A DNA stretch of 64,000 nt from positions 1,881,501 to 1,945,500 of the forward strand of contig NC_064043.1 of NCBI RefSeq assembly GCF_932526225.1. The letters run 5' to 3'. A program made the position numbers and the translations under genes. The notes beneath the pieces were generated by a model. The model saw only the letters and a list, made by a program, of their open reading frames with translations, was not told the DNA's origin and searched no databases. Of this stretch, positions 23,101 to 34,040 are shown one piece after another (positions within the stretch are counted from its first letter, which is position 1; every line of letters starts with the position of its first letter). Origin of the DNA: Nematostella vectensis (Eukaryota; Cnidaria; Anthozoa; Actiniaria; Edwardsiidae).

Positions 23101-26100
23101 AACAACTATAATTAGACTAGAATGAAATGTGCATAAAAGCCTAGTTCACATACAAACTGTAACTGACAAATGATTCTAACTAACAAACTGCAGCTAGTGG
23201 TAAAAAACAAGCCTTTTTTAAGACAAGTTGTTATAAAGGCTTGTCTAATATCTCAACTACAAAGAGGCAAACAAAATAAGTTCACAAACCTACAAGTATT
23301 ATACTTGTAAGTTATTAAACATGTTACTAACAGATGTGAAAACTTGTTTTATATTCAGTAAGTTCATTGAAGTAGCTACTCACCAAGGTCGATAAAAATG
23401 GAGTGCTGGTGGTTGCACGAACCGTCCCGCATCTCCTCATAGGATCCTGCCTTCCAGAAAGCATCTTTACTGGCTGGAGAACGGACACTGTACTGCTTAG
23501 CAAGGAACTCCCAGATCTCACCTCTCTTGTCTTTTGGCACCCCTAAAACATAACAATGTTGATAAAGCAAACATAAAAACACACTGCATTCACATCAAAA
23601 CATGTTTTGCTAATTCATGAATCCAAACTGTTCTGTTAATGTTGTATATGTACAGTTTGAAGATAAAACACTTTTACAATGACAGCCATCGTTGATGTTT
23701 AAAGAATGTTTCACCTACCAGCTTTCACAGCATCCCTGAGAACACACATCTCGACCTGGACATCCCATGGGCGTGACAACAGCTGGTCCCACTTGGCAGC
23801 TGCTGTCTGGTGGCAGACAGACCCCTCATCATAAGAAAGCTTCAGTCTCTTCAGCAGTTTAGACCTCTGGAAATCTAGTGAATGACAAATAGAGTTGGTT
23901 GGGTGGACCCACATGGAATACAATGAGTAATGACTAATCTCTCAAACACACACCATCCAGTGTTTGGTTCTCTCTCTCCATTCTGTTCAGAAGAATCTGC
24001 TCCATAATGGCTTTCCGCCAAAGCGCCCTCAATTCCTGACTAGAACGTTTTCTTCCTGTCACATCAGACCATGTCAACTCACCTAGACAGCCACAAAAAA
24101 AGTAGATATTACCAAGTAAAACAGAATTTGAATTAATTTTATTACTTTCTGTGGCACTTACTTTGAGGTGAGATGGAATTCCTCTTTGAAGGAGTAACAA
24201 CACTATGGAATATGTTCTGAAAAGAAAACAAAACCATCACATGGTACAATGTTTAAAGGGTCTTTTTTTATCATAGTGCATTTGGAATCCCTGATGAAAC
24301 ACGAAGCCCAAGTTTTTTTAAATGGCTTCTCAAAGTATTCACCAATTTTGCCCTAATTGGAAAAATCGGCATGAACGGACTCAAAACTGCTTACAAACTA
24401 TTGAGCAAACAATGCCGAGAAGTTTGTGTCCAATCACAACCTGTTTTTTCTCATGGGAAATACAATTAGTACATTTTGTTATTTGTTTTGCGACGCAAGA
24501 TAATTCATTCTGCAAGAGAAGCTTAAGCTATGGCCAAAGGTTTTGCGGCAAACCATTTTCGTTCTCCCAAATGCGGAGAGGACGAAAAGACATTGGTTAG
24601 AGCCAGCATCCCAAAGTCTACAATGTACAGGTTAGCAAAGTCTACAATGTACAGGTTAGCAAAGTCTACAATGTACAGGTTAGCAAAGTCTACAATGTAC
24701 AGGTTAGCAAAGTCTACAATCTTCTAGGGCCAGAAAGTTAACTTTCTAAGAAGGAAGAAGCGGTCAATAGTTTGGAGTCAGATTGTTATAAAGAAGACCA
24801 AGGTTTCAGTTCAATTTTACACTCGGCATCATTTTCAAATTGTGAGGTTAACATAATTGTAAATGAAAAAAGTAGGACTACCTATTGTTTCCTAGGCTTG
24901 ATTTGGTTTCCTTGATTTAACCAATCACCCAATTGTATGATTAAAATTAAGATAAATAACGTTGTCATTGATGATATTGTTCTATATGGGTCACATGCAT
25001 GGATCTTGATATCCAATAACCCAGATGAACATTACTAGTGGTTTGGATCACATATCCAAATCACTAGTGATGCTCATCTGGGTTTTCATTGGGTATCAAG
25101 ACATGTGACCCATATCCTCTCCACTCATTGGCTAATGCACACATGAATAATTAATGAGTTTGAGAAATATCAAAAAAAGCAACATTTTGTCTACTATTTG
25201 GGGCATTGGCAACTGCATACTTTTCGTCTGTGCAGATCAAATGTTCATGGATGCACTTTACCTGTCTGTAAGAGTGTCGCCGGCTAAGTCTCTTATGCAC
25301 GTGATTATGTGGCTTTGTGGGTGTGGCTGGTGGCGATGATGAGTTGCCGCTAAGTGCTTCATCTGGCAGGCTCTCGGTCGATCTGTTTCGCGAAAACTTG
25401 GTTTGTACAGTGAGGCTCTCGCTAGATTTATTTCTGGGTAACCTGGCTTGTGCTAGGGATTGTGCCTGGAGCATTCTCTGCTGATGTACAGGCATTGAGT
25501 CAAGCACTCGCTGTGGGATGACAGCCTCTCCAATAGGTGTCAAGGAGGGTGTGGGACTGGTGGTTATTGTGTCTAGGGTGTGGCTACGTCTCCTGGTTGC
25601 TGGCGATGGCTTGGTTTCGTCAGACTGTAGAGCAAGCAAATGAAGATAGTTATGTCAATTAATGTACTTGAAAAAAGTGATAGAAACAAAAAGCCCAAAC
25701 TGTCGTGCTCTTGTACCAGAAGAATTAATACAATACACCAAAAACTGGAATTCGACTCTTTAATAAGACAGACACTGCCCTGGAGAAGTCTTATTAAAGA
25801 CAAAAATTTGGCAGAGTCGAATTCCAGTTTTTAAAAAAAGTGATAAATGGACAAAACTACTCTTAACATACTCAACCTGCACATTTAAGTATTGTTTACA
25901 ATTTCAAAAAATGAGTTTCTTTTTATCAAGCTAACATTTAAAAGATGATGCAAAGCAATGACACAATTAATTTTGTTTTTTCACACTTATGGTAACTTGA
26001 GCCTTAGCCATGTTGAGATGTTTCTAGTTAATAGGGAATTTAATAACATGTCAAACACACAGGAATTGGTTCAAACAAACATTCTGATCACTAAGAGATC

Positions 26101-29100
26101 AAAGCAGATGTGAACTATCTACATCTGTCACAAATAAAGAAACTTACACTTGATCTCTCATCATCAAAACTCTCTTGCTTTATGGCAGACCTGGAGCGGC
26201 CCTAAAGACCATACACAAAGTTGGCCCCATAATTCAATGAAACAACTACACAGGGGCATGTCTAGAGATAAATGCAGGGCGGAGGATTACTTCAATGACC
26301 ACGGATCAATTAAGCTCAAATTTTCATCCTTAGATCTGATAATAGGTCAGTAGATCCATCTATAAAATTTTTGTATCCAAACACACACATAAAATTAATG
26401 AATGGGTCAAGAGGAGTTGAACTTATCTGGTCATATGAGCAGGGTAGGGTCCGGACCCCTTTGACCCCCCCCCCCCCCCCCCCCTGGACACATGCCTGGT
26501 ACAAAAACGACCGGCACACTTGCTGGATTGGTTATTTCTAGGATCTTTTTATTTAACCATTATATAAAATGACAAAAGCAGTTTGTAGGAAGTACTCTCT
26601 GGTACAAAAAAAATATTAATGTAAAACTTCAATACATACCCTTTTGCTACGGAAGTTCTCAAGAGATGAAGTCAAAGATTTCTTTGCTTTTTGTAATATA
26701 CCAGTTCTCACACTATCCTTTGCTTGAATCTGAAGGAAAACAAACATGTACCCTGAGTATTTATTCTAACCTATTCAGTGGCAAGAACTTAAGGGGCCCT
26801 TGTCAACCCAGGAAAGTACGAAGTATGAAAAAGCATCCATTTCCATCAGCTGATTTGAGACAGCTATTTTTTATAACAAATTGGCAGATAGTGTATAAAA
26901 AATTTTTCTTAGATCAATATTTCAAAATCTCTAAAATCTAATTTTGAATGAACATAATAACAAAGGTGTGGCACTTTAAGATAATTACCTGTGTAGATGG
27001 TATATGTGAATGAGAGCGCTGGCGCTTCTCGTATAGTGACCGCAGGACACCCATTATAACATCAACATCTTCACTGAGCTCTGTTATTTCTGTGCCATGA
27101 GTTTCAGCCTAAATTAAAAAAAACCCACATCTAAGTACAAGTAACCTATAAACAAAAATAATTAATCGCCTTTAATTTGTCCTGACCCTCAGTTGAAAGA
27201 AACAAGTCAATCAATGTCAAGCCTCAGGGATGGGGGCGGGGTGAGGGGGGGATGGGGGGTTAGGGTCAATCTAAGACAGAATTTTCCACCCTGGGGTAGA
27301 AACACTTTATTTCAAATACTGACCTCTGAACTGCTTTGCTTTGATAGGTGCATAGGCAGACAGACAGAGACAGAAACATACTGAATGAGCTTGGGTAAAA
27401 TAAGAAAGGGTACATACTTTGTACTTGTCTGTGAACTGATTCATCTCCATGTCAGAGAGAGTAGTCAGGTGCTTCTTAAGAGTCTCATGTTGCTGTTGGA
27501 CTTGGAGATCTGGGCATGAAAACAAAGTTTAGTGTACAGATCTGGACAGGACAATGTATTTACTGGTATACACTGACTATTACTGACTAGTTATCTCTTG
27601 TATAATTTAGTTAACTCATAATATTAACAATTATACCATTCCCATTGAGGTGGATAGTAGCAATTTTGTTTTCGGAAACACTTGCTTGAAACACAATGGC
27701 TGTTACACTTGCCAGTTTACTTGATTTTGGGGCACAGGAAAATATCCACCTCCTAGGAGGTGTATATTGCATTTCATCCCAAGGTTTCCCAAACAATCAA
27801 ATCGCTTGTTCTTGCAAGGTTCCCGGGTTTTATATACTAAAATCTTTTATTTTGATTCATAGATGATTACAAGCAACAACCACTCACTTTCAAGCTGTGT
27901 ACAGAGCTGGTGCAGATGATGCAATGGACACAGTTCACAGACTTTAGTGGAACCCGCTGCCTGCCAGGCCGCATGGAAAGCCTCCTTTAGCGACCGCATC
28001 ACACTGTCAACCTGGTTATCACAGGTGCAACAGTTTATGTCAATGTGACGATACATTAATGAATAAATAGTAGAGAGTAGGGTTAGGACATATTTCTTAC
28101 CAATGATTCAGATTCTCCTTTAAAAACAAAGCAGACATATTGAGAGGAACACTGCTCACGGCATATGAACCCAAAGTGGTCTGCATTCTTTGTTCCCTAG
28201 GATATTAAGCCAAAAAATAGCATTGTTATAATTATAGTTATTTTGCCATGTTATAATAATGTCTGGTCACAATCATGTATAGAAATGTGTACACAAAACT
28301 TTACCTAGTAAAATGTCAACTAATCATCAAACAAGCTAAGGAAGCACTTAAAGCCTGTAAAACATGCAGGACAAAATCAAATACTGACCTGCTGGCAAAA
28401 TGAGATTTCCCTTAGCTTCTTCTCAAGGAGTAACCCGCTGCTAGAGGTACTTATCACCGAGACATGCTGTGAGGTGATCCGAAGCAGAACACTCCTGTTG
28501 GCGGCAGGAGTATTGTAGGCTTTATTAGCATTCCTGGTATGATCACTATCACATCTCTCCTTGGTAGGAAGTGCAAACAACTTCTTATCCCCATCACTAG
28601 CAGAGCGAGGACGCTGAACATCTGAGGGTTGTAAGGGTTCATCATCTTTATCTGCTGTATTTGTAATTTTCTCCTCATCTACAGTGGTGACTCTTACAGT
28701 ATTTTTGTGAGCTGCTTTGTAAAGTTCAGGTGGTGGTTGTCTTTTTGGAACACTGCTACTCATTGTTCTGGATAATGGTGGTCGTTTTGGGTTATTTAAT
28801 TCTTCCTCCAGTTCTTTCCTACGGTTCAAGTTTCTAAATTTGCTGACTGAGTCATCTATCAGGGTAGGCGGAGCCTGGCGATGGGAAACGTTTACTCTAC
28901 CAATATAACACAGAGGGTAGCTGACCATAATGTGCTCTTCGCTTGGGACACTGTTGACAGGCTGGTTTCCTGAATAGTTTGCAGATATTTTCCTCTTTGG
29001 CTTGTTGTTTGCTGGGTCGCAAGCCATGTCACAGTTTTCCCTCAAACAATGGATAAATCCTGGAACCTAAAAACACAACAATAACTCTTACAACAACAAC

Positions 29101-31112
29101 AAAAACAAAAAAAATAATCCTAGCACTAAACACAACAATAACATATCACCCTAGAAACAACTGGTCAGTAGTTTTGTTAATTCTTTTCTATAGCTGATGC
29201 TAAGTCAACTTGAAAATAGAATAAATTATAAATGGTCAATTAATTAATCTGATAAGAATTTGAATCATCCCATAACAAACTCAAATGTAAATAAATAGGC
29301 GGCTATACATTACTTAAAGATAGAACTACAATTTGCAACTAGTTTGGTGAGACAAGACTAATGATGATAAATATCAATATTTGTAAGGGATTGTATACTA
29401 GGAATGGCATACTTTCAAGATAATGGTTGGTTTTATGAGAATGAGATGCAGAAGATTCTATTTCAGGTAAACCATTATCCTTGGTGTGAAAAAAAATGGG
29501 ACACATATGTACAAGGCTTCCAGGGCTGTATTGTTGAATAGGAAAAACAAGAAGCTAGATACATTTATTAAGAACTTCTCTAATAAGTGATCCCCAGAAA
29601 GCCCAGCTGAGCAGGTCATTGTTTTTTCTATATATCTTTTGCTGGTTTTAAATTGTTAGTTGGGTTTGAGTGAAAGCAAATCGTAAAAGTAAGCTCCTTT
29701 GAAAAATCATTATACCTGATCATTTTAGGAGTTAACCATAATTAATTAAAATTGTACAACTGATTGTTTACCAGGAAAGCTCAACTCAAATAAAGATGCA
29801 AATAAAGTTGTATTTCTTTCTCTGAGAGGGGGCTCTGTTTAACAACAAAAGGTGCTTTAGCAATGGAAATCAATATGGTTTATTTCAAGATTTGTTATGG
29901 AGCAAACCAACACAATGACTAACGATTTGCATAAATTAAACTAAAAAATATGATGAAGATAGGTCCATAATTTTGTAAAAAAGACACTTTAATGTTCCTC
30001 ATTTGTAAAACATATATTTAATCAGGCCTGCTTCGAGATCTGCTACTTACGATCTCAGGAAACACTGTCAAAGGAAAGATTACATCTATTTATAACACAA
30101 CAAAGTCAAATTAATTCTTTAGTGTCAAATTTAGACATGTTCCTTCCTAAAGAAAATAATACATCATCCTAAAAGCTTTTTCACGTTGCCTTTATCTACA
30201 GTAAACTGGCTAAACGAAGTCGCAACTAGACTTCGGTCGTTTTTTGGCTTCCTCAATGACAATTCTTCAAAGAGACCAGCGAGAAACATTAGATGGAATA
30301 TACTTAGGTTTTATATTGTTTTGCCCGACGGCTATTTATTACAGCTGCCAAGAGAAGGACCAAAACTTAAAATAAAAGGATTTTAATACCACTTTGATAA
30401 TAAAATTCGGAAATGTAAAAATTGAAGGGTTATTTGCAAAACATCTAGAAGAAATGAAAAAGATTACATATACGGGTAAGATCGGAGGTTTTTTTTAAAG
30501 ATATCAACATGTCAAAATGACAATAATAAAATTATTTAGCATAGACTTGTTTCAGTAAGATTTCAGCTTAGAATAAGCCATACTCACCGAGTTCGGATCG
30601 GCCGCCTCAAATGCATAGCAAAAGCATGAGCAGGAGTTTTCGTTAGATTTCACAAGATACGCAAAACATTTTTTGTCGTACGACCTCGCACACCGTGTTA
30701 TGTTCTGAACGCCATGTTGAAATGCTGCACTGCCATTTTCGTCCGTGTTTACCGCGGTGACAGTGGCCGCCTCGACGCACAAGTACACACTTTGGCGCTC
30801 TTTCCTTCGCCTTATCTCGGATATAACCCATGGTAGCATATGCTGAGTGTATCTTCTGTCCACGACGGCAAAGCCAAGGTAGACAAAATGAAATCTTTGA
30901 GCTTTAATTGGAAGATCTCCGCCATTTATAATACCACTCTGACTTTCTACAAGTTTAGCAGCTTCGATTTCTTCAGTTGCAGTGGTCATTGAGCGATGTC
31001 TGGCTTCCATTGGCTCACTCTCTTCAAAACTCCCGAGCCCACTGTCCAGGGACAAGTTCTTGGAGTTTTTCGAGGTGGTTTTCATGGGTAACCTTTCCTC
31101 CTGCACCTCCAT
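20123..31112 (-). CDS. TBC1D4-like: TBC1D1/TBC1D4 (AS160)-type Rab GTPase-activating protein (17 exons, 1248 aa)
   Basis: Minus-strand exons in transcript order: 31112-30588, 29066-28389, 28196-28101, 28011-27888, 27509-27418, 27108-26989, 26729-26640, 26201-26148, 25624-25262, 24216-24162, 24082-23954, 23874-23719, 23542-23384, 22947-22703, 21662-21503, 21243-21206, 20785-20123. All phases agree, total 3747 nt. The ATG at 31112 follows an in-frame TAA. Domain order matches vertebrate TBC1D1/4: an N-terminal PTB (about 60-170), a second PTB (about 220-450, with HFGFICRE), phospho-linker motifs RPRSAS and RRRSHT, the conserved [12 protein letters not shown], then the TBC domain (about 828-1030) and a C-terminal coiled coil. 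The catalytic IxxDxxR (IFIDLGR) and YxQ (GYCQG) fingers are intact. The family stimulates GTP hydrolysis by Rab GTPases of vesicle traffic and is inhibited by Akt phosphorylation and 14-3-3 binding. Length is near human TBC1D4 (1298 aa). Confidence 0.95.
20830..21062 (-). repeat. Tandem partial duplicates of the start of TBC1D exon 17, inside intron 16
   Basis: Read on the minus strand, the real exon 17 begins after CTTGGCAG with GTGATGTTG and continues to TGTAAGGAGGGCATCAT. Three further copies of this junction lie upstream in the intron. The one at about 21060 keeps CTTGGCAG|GTGATGTTG. The two nearer copies have GGAAG in place of GGCAG. The 21060 copy would read [19 protein letters not shown] and then meet a stop. 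These are decaying duplicates of the acceptor and about 60 bases of exon. Confidence 0.7.
21670..22660. repeat. Degenerate tandem repeat of about 30 bp in TBC1D intron 14
   Basis: The purine-rich unit resembles AATGGTTCAATGAAGGGAGA followed by CATGTAAAGA, for about 1 kb. Copies near 21690-21780 are close to identical; those toward 22600 are more diverged. It fills nearly all of the intron. The long Phe/Ser/Leu-rich minus-strand frames across it are artefacts. Confidence 0.85.
24611..24726. repeat. 24-bp tandem repeat, about 5 copies
   Basis: The unit contains AAAGTCTACAATGTACAGGT plus TAGC. The copies are identical. It lies in TBC1D intron 9. Confidence 0.9.
24984..25115. repeat. Inverted-repeat (MITE-like) element in TBC1D intron 9
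   Basis: It starts ATATGGGTCACATG and ends CATGTGACCCATAT. The inner arms also pair (CCCAGATGA with TCATCTGGG, and ACTAGTG with CACTAGT). About 132 bp. No clear target duplication was found. Confidence 0.65.
25740..25832. repeat. Small nested hairpin element in TBC1D intron 8
   Basis: It starts AAAAACTGGAATTCGACTCT and ends with the exact reverse complement. An inner pair AATAAGAC/GTCTTATT gives a second stem. 93 bp in all; no coding capacity. Confidence 0.7.
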
Positions 31113-31237
31113 GTGTGTCACACGAGGCCCCAGCAAGAGCGCTTATCTCACCTCGACCCAATCTCCCACCTATATCCTCCTCCTATTGTAATTTTTCACT
31201 CTGTATTCTCGTATTTCTTGTCTGTCCCAGTCTGAAA

Positions 31238-31468
31238 TTATCCCATAAGCGCCAGCCGCGTAGAGATCTTATTTGGTTCTAGACAAAAGTACATTAGAGT
31301 TAGTGCTTTTTTATGTATCTTGCGATAAAAAGGCCACCCCTTGTTTTGGTCGTCCTGTGGTGGTGGTCTTGGCCCTCCTCCAAGGTCAATGTTTTCGAAA
31401 ACATGTTCCAGGGTCACGTAACAGCCATTAGCAAAATCAAAAGTTGGCAGGTTTGTAAAGTGAGCCAT
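31238..31468 (-). CDS. Unrecognised 76-aa open frame upstream of TBC1D
   Basis: ATG to TAA, with coding-like composition and stretches such as TFDFANGCYVTLEHVFENID and GWPFYRKIHKKALTLMYFC. It ends 126 bases before the TBC1D ATG on the same strand, so it might be an upstream ORF of the same transcript, a separate short gene, or a chance frame. I found no donor site that would fuse it in phase to the TBC1D frame, and I do not recognise a family. Confidence 0.3.
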   Translation of the reverse strand: MAHFTNLPTFDFANGCYVTLEHVFENIDLGGGPRPPPQDDQNKGWPFYRKIHKKALTLMYFCLEPNKISTRLALMG

Positions 31469-32827
31469 GCAAATCTCTAAGGTTTTTATTATGTTTACGG
31501 GCTTTCAATTTCGTTATGGAGGTGATACCCTTTTAATGTGCACACTTTGTTATTTTGACGTTCACTACACTAATTGAAATGGAACGCAAAAAGGACAGGA
31601 AAAATACTTATAATTAAAAGTGAACAATCTGTTAAAGATTCCAGATTATGGTTGCAAATGTTACAAGTGTAGTATTATTGAGAATCATAATTGTTTGTTC
31701 AATAAAGCTCCTGTTCAAAGAGCAGAAAGATAGAAAGATAGCCGAACAGTCTACTAAAATGCCATGATAAATGACAATTCACTTGATAACGTTTTTGAAA
31801 TAAAGGTGTGTACCGACCGAATCTCCAAGGTGAAATATTTTCGGTTTGTCTTTGGAACCCTAACAAAAAGCAAAATCAAAACATAAGTATTCGAAGGATT
31901 CTAGGAGATCATCAAAATATAATCAAGTCAAAAAGCGGCAGACAATTTTTTTTTCTCTTTTTCATCACAACTACAATTATCACTTTTATACTTGGTGTGA
32001 AAAACATCGAAAAAAATCATTTTTACCTAATAAATACAATATCGATGAAGCTTCTGGATAAAAGCAAATGCACAATGTGATGATGTAAGAAGACAAGATA
32101 TTTATTTTACAACCATACTCACCGCACGAATAGCAATCCGTAGCCAATAGAATTCTGTATCTTTACATGAAGAGCGTTGGAGTTGCGACCTCGTATTTCA
32201 GCACAACAAGTACTGTGATTTTATATTATGCACCAGGGTTTATATCAGGTCGGGAAATCCCCGTATGCACATGCTGCGCGTGACGATGTCACGGTGTAAC
32301 ACAATCTCCATGTTTTGGTTTAGTACTGCCTTTGAGGTAGGCATACATGTTTTTAAAGAAAATGCAGTTTATTCTTGGAAGAATCCCTACCAAAGCTGCA
32401 CCTCCTGTAAGGTGAGTGTAAAGTGTAGACATAGGAGTAGCTTTTGCGGTTGATGTGTTAATAAGAACCTTTGATCGCGTGATGTTTTATAGTAGACGAC
32501 AACAAGCTGTGCAGTGCATGAGACATGAACCCCAGGATTTCCCTTCATATTTATCCAGTTGTGGAAATTGCCTAGTACTATGGGCTGAAAATGCTACATC
32601 ATTTGTAAACATAGAACACGCATCAATTGCCTTTTAACAAAGACGGATTTTGTTCTTCCTTCGCCCGTACTAGCATGGCAATTGCAGATAATTTATTGAT
32701 GTACTGTTTGTATTTACATGTGGAGTAAAAATTATAGGAAAGACGAAAGTGTGGATATTTGAAGGGGTGTCTCAAATAACCTGGTTGGCCAATAGCAGAG
32801 CGTCCCTCTAGACCAGTTAGCCGTCAC

Positions 32828-32837
32828 GTCACGTGAC
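32828..32837. promoter_or_regulatory. GTCACGTGAC palindromic E-box (CLEAR/USF-like)
   Basis: A perfect 10-bp palindrome about 190 bases before the donor of the putative PP2C noncoding exon 1. It matches the GTCACGTGAC core bound by USF/TFEB-class bHLH-Zip factors in animals. AAGATGTCGGCT follows about 30 bases later and resembles the YY1-type motif often seen at TATA-less start sites. Confidence 0.45.
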
Positions 32838-32849
32838 CAAGCTTTTCGG

Positions 32850-33017
32850 TTTGAGCAAGATGTCGGCTCGTCCTCTCTGTTGTAGTCTTTTGGTCATGTT
32901 TACATGAAAATTCCTGGGTTAGTCTGCTACTTCCTGACGTTTTTTAGTCGTCAATACTTTACTTCAATATAGGACTGATCGAGTAAGTCCAGTTTTCCAT
33001 CCTGAAAGATTGTTAAG
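32850..33017 (+). other. Putative noncoding exon 1 (5' UTR) of the PP2C gene
   Basis: The donor GTGAGTTA at 33018 follows a GC-richer segment and would join the acceptor TTGCAG ending at 34039, one base before the ATG at 34041. The start of this exon is estimated from the YY1-like motif and is not defined by the sequence. Confidence 0.4.
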
Positions 33018-34040
33018 GTGAGTTAAAGCGAGACTTTTCCGCCACAGAGTTGAACGAAGACTGAGTCTTAGCTCTCTCTGGTTGGAAATAGTCATCGTTT
33101 ACAGCTCAACAAGACGCAGCAATAATGTATTTGATGTATTTTTATTAAGTTTGATGAAACTGAATTTTATACAGATCGCTATTATCGTTTTTATGTCAAA
33201 TGGCATGTCATTTGGCGTGAACTTTTTAGGTGAAATAAGATAATATATATTTTGTTCTTGGGCTGAACAACTTGTCTGTAATAGCTTCTATCATTTTCTT
33301 TTTTTGTGTGTTGTTCAGTGCCTCATATGTAAAAGAAGAAAACTCTGTGAACATAGGATATGTTTCTAAATTGTTCTATACTGGTGCCAAAATAGGGTAA
33401 TTGAATTAGCAAAACATTTTCGAAAACTTACTTTACCACAGCCGGTATTTATAGAACAATTTGCTTTTGAAAAAGACATCCCGAGTTTTGTTAGTTGTTG
33501 TAGTGCTACATATCAGTTGGAACCTGAACTAGTCACGATTGCCCACATCTTATTTGAAATGCATTCCTAAAAATATACAATAATGTTTTCTGTTTAGAAA
33601 ATACGTGTTGATATAAACGCTTGCACGCTTTCAGCATTATTCTTCGACTATTGTGATACTGGAGCAGTTTTAATTATCTTATTGTTATACTAGTCCAGAA
33701 ATTTTAGACTGTATTAAAAATAATCTGCCCTTAGGACTAAAGAAAAAAATGTTGTTGCTATGCAATGGTAGCAATTTAAGAAGCTAGAAGAAATGCTTTT
33801 CTTCAAGTGATGACCACACTACCTGCAAGGATTGTGGTTTGGCCACTTGCATTTGAAAATATAGTTTCATTGAAAATCAGATAATCTGCAAAGTGTTTGT
33901 TCTGCAGAGTTGATTTAGGAGTTATATCCTGTTTGTTTATTTGTATATTCTTCCAATAGACTTCCTAATTCCCTCATCAATAAGGTGAACTCACTTGACT
34001 ATACAGTGCTTATGATTAAACTGTGCTTTTATCTTGCAGT

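Larger units (their letters stand above)
31113..34040. other. Head-to-head promoter region of the TBC1D and PP2C genes
   Basis: The minus-strand TBC1D start (31112) and the plus-strand PP2C start (34041) diverge from this interval. It contains a 76-codon minus-strand open frame (31238-31468), an E-box palindrome at 32828, and a likely noncoding first exon of the PP2C gene ending at 33017. Most of the rest is AT-rich with nothing recognisable. Confidence 0.5.
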
